64,000 nucleotides of DNA from Lactifluus volemus (Eukaryota > Basidiomycota > Agaricomycetes > Russulales > Russulaceae), in NCBI GenBank assembly GCA_022376515.1, contig WTXI01000122.1, positions 43,919 through 107,918 on the forward strand, read 5' to 3'. The position numbers and the translations under genes are program-made. How positions within the stretch are numbered: the first letter of the stretch is position 1; each line of letters begins with the position of its first letter. Shown here piece after piece: positions 29,051 to 40,120 of this stretch. A model generated the notes under the pieces. It was not told the origin of the DNA and ran no database searches. It was given only the letters and a program-made list of their open reading frames with translations.

Positions 29051-29861
29051 CCGGTAAGGTGATCATCGTGTGTGACAGAAAAAAAGACGTACGATCCCTT
29101 CCGGTAGCATTCGACTGTGACACGCCGTCTCGTCTTGGTCTTAAACGCATCTACTGTGATGACAGGGATCCAAGCCTGAGTAGCGCTGACTCGGAATGTG
29201 AGTGTGAGTGTGAGACTTTGGCTGTGGGAGGCTTGAAGAACTTGAACGCCACCAACTTCAAGTTAGGTCAGTTTTTATAAGATTTGCAGCCGCTAGTTAC
29301 GTCACGCTCGTTTTGGTCTCGGAATATCCATAAACTCGCTGGGGTTTGCCCAAAAAAATGCAGTGAACAATTCTTCTTACCTGCACGACAATATCCTATT
29401 CAGTTCTGTGTCCCGGAACCAAATCATTACATCTTTTTCGTCAAATCATTTGGTCATAATCATGTCATGCCTGGCGGGGATTTCATTCTCCGCTGCTGAC
29501 TCGCTTCTCCTTCCGGATGGGATCGAAGTTCCCGCGCTTTTGGTGCGTCACTAGGTTACGCCTTTGGCCCCGTCCTGTACAGGTGTACAATAAACACAGA
29601 TAGAGATGGTGTGGGGATGAAAATATGGCGTGTCGCCATTTTTCAAGTTGGCATACTTGTGGCCAGCTTAGCCTGAGGCCATCTTGAGGAATAATGAGCA
29701 AGTTGGTGCTCTGCTGGCACATAACATGGTCTCGCCTCTCCTTTTTTACCTTTTCATACCACTGCATGTAGCTAATACCAAGAGACAGTCCTTGAGCTTG
29801 AAATATGGGATTGAGAACTTGCCTCCCTAACACTCACGCCAACTCAACGCTGGTATCTACC

Positions 29862-30050
29862 GCAACACGTCATCACTCTAGCCTGTCATTGTCCACATCG
29901 GGCCACTTCTTTGATGGCGATGTAAGTCCGGTCGGTTGGTACTGCCAGTCTGCTACTAGTAGTCGCATCTCATGAGGAGGCATGCTGGTTTAGCGTGGAT
30001 CGGGCCATCGAGGTTCGAGGGCAGATGCCTGTCTCTATTCGCCCATCCTT
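29862..30050 (+). repeat. Third copy of the repeat found beside IDH
   Basis: Homologous to 25160-25340 and 36040-36180, sharing GATGGCGATGTAAGTCC and GGCATGCTGGTTTAGCGTGG. It lacks the IDH part, so this segment can occur separately. The flanking region 29051-29861 shows no gene. Confidence 0.65.
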
Positions 30051-30261
30051 AATTATGACGCCTCAGGCTAGGCAGGCCAGGCCCGTAACCTGTTAACCCC
30101 CACCCTGCATCCACCTTCCCGTGCTCTGCATTTCAAAAGTCCAGGCAGAGTTTGGATGGCTCCACACCGCCTTTGGAATATATGTATCATGATGGGCATC
30201 CGTCTGTCGTCACATCAATTCAATAACGAAACAAAGAATCTGTACTCTTCTACGATCAAGG

Positions 30262-30640
30262 CTACCCAGGCCTGAGATATGCGGTCTCCTCAACAGAGAA
30301 AATTGTCCTGCTCCCCATTTTCGGCCCACATGAAGCGTTGAGGGACCGCGGCGCGTCGCGGCGCACCATCCACGGTCGAGAAAGGCCATGAGCCAAGCAC
30401 GCTCGACAAGACTTCGTCACCGATGCGGCAGTACGCTGTATGCGTCCACCACTCCGGTCCACGGAATGCTGCGCCACGATCCGAGAGAAAGACCGTGTCG
30501 AACCGCCCCGCGCGGCATTTATGTTCGCCTGCAGGGAGCGTTACGGTGGCCGTGGAACACGCGGTCTTCTCAATCGACTCGCGTCTTCACGGTGAGGGAT
30601 GGCGACGCAGATCGCAGAAAAAAGAAATTCATGCCAGGCC
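30262..30640 (-). repeat. Decayed gene fragment, inverse copy of 24795-25115
   Basis: The minus strand shows the same peptide pattern (FDTVFLSDRGAAFRG... and SRTIFSVEE in shifted frames) as the plus strand of 24795-25115. It is unrecognised and disrupted. No gene is supported between it and 30904. Confidence 0.5.
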
Positions 30641-30903
30641 CATCCTGCCATTCCTCGGGGTTCGTGTAGGGGAAGATGATACAGGCTGGGCCCTGAACGT
30701 GGTACGTGTGATCAAGAAGTGGTGGGAGGCCTAAAATGTGAGAGGCACGTACTAGGCACGAGTGCGGCCCGACTATATCCCTGACCTATAACACGTGGAG
30801 GGGACTCGGAGCAAAATCTGGATGGTTTAACTTTACAAATAGTAATGTATTTCCATGCGTACCAATGGCCAGACAAGGGAGGGGAAGCAGTAAACAATGG
30901 CAT

Positions 30904-33900
30904 CTATTTGGATACATCGTAGCGATATATGGTAGCCCAATTTGATCCATGCGCACAGCTGGAGAGATCAAGCCGGGTTTCATGTTCGTCTCCTACCCAG
31001 ACAGTGCCAGGTCTATGGAGACCCCGCCTGTGCAGATCAGGAATCCAAAAAAGCAGCTCTTTATCTCCACCTGGGCCTAATATCCAACCGTCATTACCAA
31101 TGAGGGATTGGTCCGTAAAATGTGGCCCATCCTGCAATGCGATAGAACTGACTAATTCAGTGTGTCCAGTTGCCGCATCCCACATGCGAATGGTGCAATC
31201 GCCCGAGGCCGATGCAATACGCTGTCCGTCCGGTGAGAATGCAACACAATTGATATAAGAGACGTGTCCAGTAAGTGGGCCCGCTACGACCTGTCCCGTT
31301 GCTGCATCCCACACGCGAATAGTGCGATCTCCCGAGGCAGATACGATACGCTGTCCGTCCGGCGAGAATGCAACAGAATTGACCCATTCGGTGTGTCCAA
31401 TAAATGGGCCCGCTACGACCTGTCCTGTTGCTGCATCCCACACGCGAATCGTCCAATCTGCCGAGGCAGATGCAATACAATGTCCGTCCGGCGAGAATGC
31501 AACACAATTGATAAAAGAGGTGTGTCCAGTAAATGGGCCCGCTACGACCTGTCCCGTTGCTGCATCCCACACGCGAATAGTGCGATCTCCCGAGGCAGAT
31601 GCGATACGCTGTCCGTCCGGCGAGAATGCAACAGACTTGGCCCATTCGGTGTGTCCAGTAAATGGGCCCGCTACGACCAGTCCTGTTGCTGCATCCCACA
31701 CGCGAATCGTGCAATCTTCCGAGGCCGATGCAATACGCTGTCCGTCCGGCGAGAATGCAACAGAAGTGACATTAGAGGTGTGTCCAGTAATTGGGCCCGC
31801 TACGACCTGTCCCGTTGCCGCATCCCACATGAGAATCGTGTGATCCCACGAGGCCGATGCGATACGCTGTCCGTCCGGCGAGAATGCAACAGAAAGGACC
31901 CGATCGGTGTGTCCAGTGAATGGGTCAGCTACGACCTGTCCCGTTGCCGCATCCCACACGCGAATCGTGTGATCCCACGAGGTCGATGCGATACGCTGTC
32001 CGTCCGGCGAGAATGCAACAGAATTGACCCCATCGGTGTGTCCAGTAAATGGGTCTGCTATGACCTGTCCCGTTGCCGCATCCCACACACGAATCGTGCA
32101 ATCTGCCGAGGCAGATGCGATACGCTGTCCATCTGGAGAGAATGCAACAGAATTGATCCGATCGGTGTGTCCAGTAAATGGGTCCGCTACGACCTGTCCT
32201 GTTGTCGCATCCCACACGCGAATCGTGCAATCTGCCGAGGCAGATGCAATACAATGTCCGTCCGGCGAGAATGCAACAGAATTGACCCATTCGGTGTGTC
32301 CAGTAAATGGGTCCGCTACGACCTGTCCTGTTGTCGCATCCCACACGCGAATCGTGCAATCTGCCAAGGCAGATGCAATACAATGTCCGTCCGGCGAGAA
32401 TGCAACAGAATTGACCCATTCGGTGTGTCCAGTAAATGGGCCCGCTACGACCTGTCCCGTTGCCGCATCCCACACGCGAATCGTGTGATCCCACGAGGCC
32501 GATGCGATACGCTGTCCGTCCGGCGAGAATGCAACAGAAGTGACTGAACCGGTGTGCTCAGTAAATGGGCCCGCAACGACCTGTCCCGTTGCCGCATCCC
32601 ACACGCGAATCGTGTGATCACTCGAGGCAGATGCGATAAGCTGTCCGTCCGGCGAGAATGCAACAGAATTGACCCATTCGGTGTGTCCAGTAAATGGGTC
32701 CGCTACGACCTGTCCTGTTGTCGCATCCCACACGCGAATCGTGCAATCTGCCAAGGCAGATGCAATACAATGTCCGTCCGGCGAGAACGCAACAGAATTG
32801 ACCCATTCGGTGTGTCCAGTAAATGGGCCCGCTACGACCTGTCCCGTTGCCGCATCCCACACGCGAATCGTGTGATCCCACGAGGCCGATGCGATACGCT
32901 GTCCGTCCGGCGAGAATGCAACAGAAGTGACTGAACCGGTGTGCTCAGTAAATGGGCCCGCAACGACCTGTCCCGTTGCCGCATCCCACACGCGAATCGT
33001 GTGATCACTCGAGGCAGATGCGATAAGCTGTCCGTCCGGCGAGAATGCAACAGAATTGACCCTATCGGTGTGTCCAGTAAATGGGCCCGCTACGACCTGT
33101 CCTGTTGCCGCATCCCACACGCGAATCGTGCGATCACTCGAGGCCGATGCGATACGCTGTCCGTCCGGCGAGAATACAACTGAATTGACCACATCGTCAT
33201 GTGCGTAAATCGTCATTTCCAGTGCTGGCCAATGAGACAACTGCCCACGTTCAAAGGTCAATGTGTGAGAAAATCGGTGAAAGTGTTGATTGAAGACACG
33301 GGAAGAGCTTGGGGCGAAAGGGAGAGCGGAGACATAGATATGTGGAGCACTTCTTGCGACCGCCATGCCGAAGTACCGCACAAATGTGGATGCGTCATTC
33401 ACTAATCCCAACAAACTCTTTACCCCCATTTGCGATCCCTATTACAATTTTATGCAAAAGTCACTACATGTCAGATCGAATCATGGATACACATACCTCC
33501 CGCTGCAACCATAACACCAGAGATGACAATGCTGGCAAAGCGACACCCACACTGTTCTTCATGCTGAGAACCTCCAGCCAAAAGAGAAACTTGTCCTCGA
33601 AAAGGGATCGCAGTTTTGTGAATAGATCGTGGTCGAAAACGAGACTTGCTAGATGCCTGTCCCAGAAAATGCAGGCATACGATAGAGCAGGTGGAATGTG
33701 TTTGGAAATTCGAGATTCAATGTCCGGAACGTCGCTGTTGGCAAGATATGCCGACTCCAGTTCGCAAATGTTGAATTGAAGTTTATCGAGCATTAAGCCA
33801 AGGCAAGAATGTGCCAATTGATGGTGGGCATCGTGGATGTCAACATAAAACACGTCACTCTCCTCATTCGTCAGAAAGTCGTAGAATGAGGTGTGGAGAG

Positions 33901-35896
33901 GAACGATTGGCAGCGTTCGATCGGATGAGGTCACGTTGCTCAGTAACGAGCCGAGGTATGAGAGAATTCTAAGAACAAGACTGGAATCGTCGATTTTGGA
34001 TGCATAGCATCGCAGAGTGATCAGGGAATCGATAGAGAAGGGCTTGACTGCAGCAAGAAGCTGCCCCATTATGGACCGAAACACACCCTGTGCTTCACGT
34101 GAATTGAGGTATTCTTTGAGTATTTCTTTGTATAACTCGTCCAACGGTCCTTGTCCAGTCTGACCTCGAGCGCGTCCCAACAAGCGTTCTACGCACTGTA
34201 TCTCGCTAAGGCCAAGACTGGCAGAGCTGTTTATGAACCCGCATGCAACGGCTGCCCATTGGAAGACGCCCTCTGCCGCCTTTGTCAGTTTGTCACCGTG
34301 TGCTTTGAACAAGGCCGGAGGCAGCTCGCTTCGAAGATACACGCCAATATCTTCCTCCGTCCTGGCTAGTTTGGCATCATTTATGGAGAGGGTGCGGACA
34401 GACAATGCGTTGGAGAATGCAGGTCCGATGCCATTCTCCGGCCTCGACGTTATGAGAACACGGAAGTTTGAGGGCAATTCGGAGAGGTGACAAGCTAGAA
34501 AGGTGTGCAATCCTTTCTTGTCAATCGAATCTCCACTCTCGTCCAACGCATCAACGACGATAAGGATTGGATAGTCAAGCTTCAGGTTCTTGAGCGGTTC
34601 AAGGATAAGTCGATCAAAAAGTGTACGATAGTCTCGGGTATTACGAAGAGATGATTTCTCCTTGATGACCTTCCCAAGGGCGAGCTTGAACGCAGGAATG
34701 TGGTCGGAGAGGTCGCAAGCAAGTGTCGTGAACAGCTGGTATGCCTTGCCTTTGGACCCTTCCCCTCGCCGAAAAGCAAAGTAAGAGCCGAGCCACGTCT
34801 CCTCGAACCGACGCGCGATTTCGTGTGCAATCGAAGACTTCCCAGTGCCTGCCTGGCCGAGGATGACGAGGGTACGTTCAGATTCGGGATTCTCGACCCA
34901 CTTGAAGCTGTAGTCGAGAAGGTCTTGGCGTGTGCCTTCGAGACAGCGCTTCTCATCTCCGAATAGCCAGCCTCCCGCGTGAGGCAATCCTCTGATGATT
35001 GCACCACATTCTGTGTGCTCCTTGTCAGATCGACGATTCGGCTCTCTTGGAACTACCCACCTTCTAGTTCTTGGTTTGACAAGTCCAATCGGTTGCGGCG
35101 TTGAGTGAGTTGTGGAAGGAGACCGAAAAAATTCAGGTTGGCCTGCAAAAATGTTTTGAATGGGCGAAAATGGACAATGGCACTTCCGACGGACCTGGTA
35201 TACTTGAAGAATCATCGACAATTTTGTATCATATTGCTTGACCTTCTTCAACAGATCGTTACGAAGAAGAAGCATTTTGATTCCTTTCACTTCAGCACAT
35301 TCTTTCAGTGCGGCGTCGATCCCGTGCAAGTCGCTTGATTTGGATTAGACCACGACATGTTCACTGGCGATAAGGGGAAAACACACCTCTGAAAGGACCC
35401 GAAGATAGCGAGCAGGTCGGGTGGCAGTTCGTCTGTCTTCAAATCGTGGTTTCGGCACATATTACCAACATTGACAACGACACTCCCAACTTTCGCTAGT
35501 TTCTCCATCACTAATTTCCACTCTGCCTTGCACTGCTTGACCTCCTTAAATACTATCATCAACACAGAGGACGTTTAGGGTCAGATGAAACACTCACATC
35601 CCGCATCTTGAGAGCCTGAAGAATGAGGCCCGCGGCTGGAGAGATATAGGGTATCCCTTTAGCCAGGGAACTGAGCTCCTTCAAGGCCGAAAGAGTTGGC
35701 TCTATCGCGGCCGTCACAAGGTCAGCCCCTCCGGCGATCGGCTCCGATGGGGCAGGATCGGTGCGATTAGAGCCTTGACAAGACACTCGTGAGCGATTAG
35801 AAACGACGCATTAAAGTAGTACATACAGGTAGGGTGATCATTGCTGGAGCCGGGATTACGAGAAGTTGGAACTCGTTTCCTCCAAATGGACGACAT
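30904..35896 (-). CDS. NACHT-WD40 NLR-type receptor (HET-E/NWD-like)
   Basis: This multi-exon gene of roughly 1,500-1,570 aa has the fungal NLR architecture. Three small 5' exons (ATG at 35896, MSSIWRKRV...) encode a helical N-terminal region (PAAGLILQALKMRD...EVKQCKAEWKLVM). I infer, but cannot show, that this is a HeLo/MLKL-like signalling domain. The NACHT NTPase in 33480-35329 has Walker A GQAGTGKSS and Walker B ILIVVDALDESGD. The last exon (30904-33429) has a linker (NDASTFVRYF...) and 16 WD40 repeats of 43 residues (consensus VNSVAFSPDGQRIASAS-D-TIRVWDAATGQVVAGPFTGHT). Introns use GTATGT...TAATAG and GTGTGT...ATCAAG. Such proteins sense non-self and trigger cell death in HET-E/HET-D of Podospora; the ligand here is unknown. 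A C-terminal extension after repeat 16 has no known domain. Confidence 0.88.
31157..33300 (-). repeat. WD40-coding tandem repeats, 129-bp unit
   Basis: Sixteen 129-bp units encode the WD40 domain. Units 2-4 and 5-7 are a recent triplet duplication: 32445-32663 and 32832-33050 are the same sequence at a spacing of 387 bp. Differences between units cluster at a few codons, for example SSDHT, SWDHT, LADCT and the ends GHTEW, GHTDR, EHTGS. Confidence 0.93.
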
Positions 35897-36387
35897 ATTT
35901 CGACTTGGTATTGAAGATGATGATGGGACGAGCGAGAGAGTGGGAGAACGTGGCGCCTCAAATGCATTGTATTTGTACACGCTTTGCGGCGTCAGGTTGT
36001 TTCCATTACCGTTCGTGCCTGCGTCATTTACTTCAGCACGTCAGCGGCGCTCTATCATGGTCCACACCGGACCACTACTGTGATGGTGATGTAAGTCCGT
36101 GTCAATGTACCCGGTACTGTTACTAATGAGGAGGCATGCTGGTTTAGCGTGGATCGGGCTGTCTTTATCGCCCATCCTTGCCCGGACAAAAACCTTACCT
36201 CCGAGGGGCTACTAGTAGAGTGGTGCTAGTCATTGTATCCATTTTCGGTGCTTTTCCACCCATGCGATGAGAAGTAGGTTGTCCAACATATGTGTAACTA
36301 TATAACAATGTGTGTAGATCGTCGTCTAAATCTGATCTTGCTGTGGACTTGGTATAGCCACTCTACTAGGGCCTCGCGTCCTTTCAT

Positions 36388-38328
36388 TCAGCAGCCAGCA
36401 ACTTATCCAATTTTGCCTGCAATGTTATAACCCCGTCAGCAGGTCTACCCTTGTAAAACAAAAACGGGAACCTTTAACACCGCACCTTGACTGCATCCAT
36501 ATACACATCCGTGATCACCCAGTGTTCACGCTGCATCGCCTTGCCATGGATCGCAAGGGCAAGATCCTTCGTCATGACACCATCCACGTCGATCACCTCC
36601 ACGCACGCCTTTTCAAGCGCTTGTACAAACACCTTTAGCCGCTCGTTCCCATCCAGGTTCGCTCGATGCAGCAGACCACGCGTCCAAGCGAATATCGAGG
36701 CCACCGGGTTCGTCGAGGTCTCGCGACCCTTTTGGTATTCGCGGTAATGTCGCGTCACGGTTCCGTGCGCTGCTTCGCTTTCGACGGTACGGCCGTCTGG
36801 TGTGATGAGCTCGGAAGTCATCATGCCAAGAGAGCCAAAACCTTGAGCGAGGATGTCGGACTGCACGTCTCCGTCGTAGTTCTTTGTTGCCCAGACGAAG
36901 CCGCCGGAAGACTTGATCGCTTGTGCGACCATATCGTCGATGAGACGGTGCTCGTAATAAATACCTGCTTCCTCAAACGTTTTCCGGTATTCACTTGTCA
37001 TTCACGGCGCCATCAACATCATTGTTTGGTCAGCAAATAAGTAAGACACGAACGTCTCATAGATCTGCTGGAAGATATCCTTGAATCGGCCATCGTACTT
37101 CTTCAAGATAGTATTCTTGGTAGACAGGAACTAACAATAGAGCGGTGAGTCTGCACGAAAAGGCGACAGCACCAGTCGGACGTACCAACGTCATCTTCTT
37201 GGACAGCGCCATCTTGAACGAAGAGTGAGCAAAGCCCGCGATCGACTGCTCATCATAACACAATCAACATCCCCACGACAAGTAAAGGCGACAGAGAGAA
37301 CTGACGTCATCCGTGTTATACATCGCAAGGGCAACCCCTTTGCCTTTGAAATCAAACACGTCCAGCGTGGTCGGTTCGCCCCCACCCTGGGGCGTATACA
37401 CGAGCTGGAGTTTCCCCGGACCAGGCGCCACGAAATCCGTCGCGCGATATTGATCGCCAAACGCGTGGCGGCCGATCACGATAGGCTTAACCCAACCCGG
37501 GATCGGTCGCGGAATGCGCTCGAGTACGATTGGCTCCCGAAAGACGGTGCCTCCGAGGATGTTGCGGATCTGCATACGACCGACCCGGTAGCGAAAACAT
37601 CAAAAAGATAGGAAAGAAAATTTCAGGTTAAAAGAGGCGTACGGTACCATTCGGCGAACGCCACATCTGCTTTAGTTTGAACTCTTCCATGCGTGCCTCG
37701 TCGGGCGTGATGGTCGCGCACTTGATCCCAACGTTATACTTGAGAATCGCTTCTGCAGACTCGATCGTCACCCGGTCATCGGTCTATGTGGTTTGGTGAG
37801 AAGAACGAGGGGATCACAGTGATCGAAGACATACCGCGTCGCGATGACCGAGACCGAGGTCAAAGTATTTGATATCGAGTTGCAAGTATGGAAGGATGAG
37901 CTTTTAGGAGCGATTTTGGGAGAAAATAAAAACAAAAGTCAATTATAATACAAAAGAGAAAAAAGATCGGAGAAATCTTTCTTGAAGACGCACTTGTTCT
38001 CTGATCTTCTTCCAAATGATGCGCGTCATCTCATCGCCGTCAAGTTCGACGATCGGGTTTGTCACCACGATCTTCTCTCCTGGATACATATATGGCGCCG
38101 CGGTATAAGCGCAAAAAAAAAGGGGGGGACCGGCGGTGAATAGCGTGGGTGGTGGGCGGAGGGACAGGAACAATGAAGTCTAGCAAGTCGTAAATGAAGG
38201 AGCGCAATAAACTCACGGTTCCATGACATGGTGCTAGCAAAGCCTCGTGAGAGTACAGTTGCTACGAATGGGGTAAGATAGGACTTGGTTCGCGGGAGCC
38301 TCCCACGAAATATGGTGCGTGTAAGCAT
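36388..38328 (-). CDS. NADP-dependent isocitrate dehydrogenase, mitochondrial
   Basis: It oxidises isocitrate to 2-oxoglutarate with NADP. Exon 1 (38218-38328) starts ATG and encodes a basic, hydroxylated leader ([18 protein letters not shown]...) typical of mitochondrial import. Exon 2 carries [20 protein letters not shown]. Later exons carry [23 protein letters not shown] and [20 protein letters not shown]. The last large exon carries [19 protein letters not shown] and [19 protein letters not shown]. The final short exon (36388-36416, [10 protein letters not shown]) follows an intron ending TTGCAG. About eight introns have good GT/AG sites. The gene looks intact and belongs to the eukaryotic homodimeric NADP-IDH type. 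Its 3' end is duplicated at 25160-26115. Confidence 0.93.
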
Positions 38329-38630
38329 CGTGGGAAGCGACGGGGAGGTGTTACTTGTGTGTTCTGCACAAAGACGGGAAATAGTCGATATGACCCGTCT
38401 GTTCTACAGATACAAAACGTGGGTGAGTAAGTGGTGGTAGTGATACAAGGTAGAATAGGAGGGGTAGGGGATGACGCGATGACGTCCGAGGCACCGGGGC
38501 AAGCAACAAGGCTGACACGCTGCTGGCAGGGTCACCGGCTAGACTCGTCGTCAGCCAGCAATCACGGCGGAATCAGAAACCACCCTTTTTAACTGTATTT
38601 TATTTGTTAACGACACATGTGTAACAATGG

Positions 38631-39895
38631 TCAAGCGCTGTCACCGCCAACAGGCAGCGAGATGATAATCCTTTCCACCAGTCTCTGCATGACCTCCGCC
38701 TTCAATTTCCCAACCGCCAAAACCTCCTCATGGGATACCGTCGGACTCGGTGACCGTTCAAGCGCCTTCCCAGCGAGCTAATAACCAAGTGTTCAATACG
38801 TCGCTCGCCGAACTGTTTCCGCGGCAAGCGATAATCTCGCACGTACCTCGGCCTCCAACTCCTCCTTAACGCTCTTCCTCCGATTCCCATTCTCTCCAAC
38901 CCCAACGACCATATTCGTAACCAAACTGAGCACCAACACCCTCAAGCCCTCATCGCGAGCCGCGACGACCTCCGGTACGGTACTCATGCCCACGACGCTA
39001 GCGCCCGCCGAAGCCAAAAACGTCGCCTCTGCGCGAGTCTCGTACGTCGGACCGCTCACCCACGCATACGTTCCCTCCGCGAGTGCATCGCGCTGAAGAC
39101 CGAGCGCGTGGGCGGCGCGGAACGCTGCCAGGCGTAGAGGGCGCGAATAGGCGTCCGAAAGGGCCACGAATCGAGCCGAGGCGGACCGGGTGAGCGGGCC
39201 GAGAAGCGGGTTGAGTCCGGTTAAGAGTGGGAGCGCGATGTGGTCGTCGATGACGACGACTGAAAGAAAGGGGAGCCCAAAAAAAATCAAGATGGGTGGT
39301 GGCTGTGTGTGAAGATGCGGGACTCAGACGCAACTGGTTCCAACAGGTACATCTGCTTTCAACGATCCTGCCGCATTTGTAACTGCAACAAGTATGTAGT
39401 GGCATAAAAGTTTCCATTTGGTGAAGAACCCACTGATGAGATCTTGCACGCCGAGAGCTGCCATTAAACGGATAGGATATACAACGGTGGCGAGCGAGTG
39501 ACCCTCGTAAGCATGGAACTAGATAGAGTACGATGTCAGCCCCCTGCAAAGAAAAAAAACGACCACCGTACTCGTCCAAGCATGGCGACGACCGGCACAT
39601 CCCCGACCTTCCCAAAAGCGAGGTCACTGCGATGTCCTGGGACTATGATACGAGGTGTTCAATCCCCTCTACTCGAACCCCCGTCTTGAGAGGACGTACC
39701 GGTACTCTCTCCGAACCCCTCGAGTGCATTGTACGGTATGATCACACGCTCTGTAATACTTTCCGCGAGGGTTCCGAGACCGGAACCGCACACAATACCA
39801 ACGCGAGGCTTACAGAGATGAAGAGGAATGAGTTGTGCAAGTTTCAGAATATTCTTCGCACATGCAGCATCAACATCCGACGTGGCAGCGGACAT
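38631..39895 (-). CDS. Purine nucleoside phosphorylase
   Basis: It cleaves inosine and guanosine with phosphate to base and ribose-1-phosphate (purine salvage). ATG is at 39895 (MSAATSDVDAACAKNIL). Motifs in order are GIVCGSGLGTLAE (phosphate loop), GKVGDVPVVAMLGRFHAYEG across an intron, VTNAAGSL, VVIDDHIALPLLTGLNPL, and EGTYAWVSGPTYETRAEATF followed by GMSTVPEVVAARDEGLRVL. Five introns restore frame, for instance CATAGTCCCAG and CTTTCTTTCAG acceptors. The last exon ends ...ISLPVGGDSA at 38631. Length (about 330 aa) and motifs fit the trimeric PNP family. It lies 0.3 kb from the IDH promoter. Confidence 0.93.
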
Positions 39896-40120
39896 TCTAT
39901 CTCGATATCACATGATCCTATTAACGGGTAAAATACACAGGCAGCCAACAAGGGCCGAATAACAACTAACTTAGTTATATAGACTATGTACACAAAAGGT
40001 GCGGAGATGGCGTGCGATGAAATGCCGATGATTGAATATGATCATGTCCGAGTGACAAGTGGGCAGAGCAAAGACCAAAGCAAATATGAAAGAGAAATTA
40101 CACGAAAATCCAACCTTTCA

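Noticed and set aside
31264..32934. Plus-strand frames of 427, 173, 154 and 126 codons over the WD40 region
   Set aside because: Antisense shadows of the 129-bp repeats, which are a multiple of three and keep alternative frames open.
31157..33300. Tandem repeats considered as a CRISPR-like array
   Set aside because: The 129-bp periodicity encodes canonical WD40 units and there are no unique spacers.
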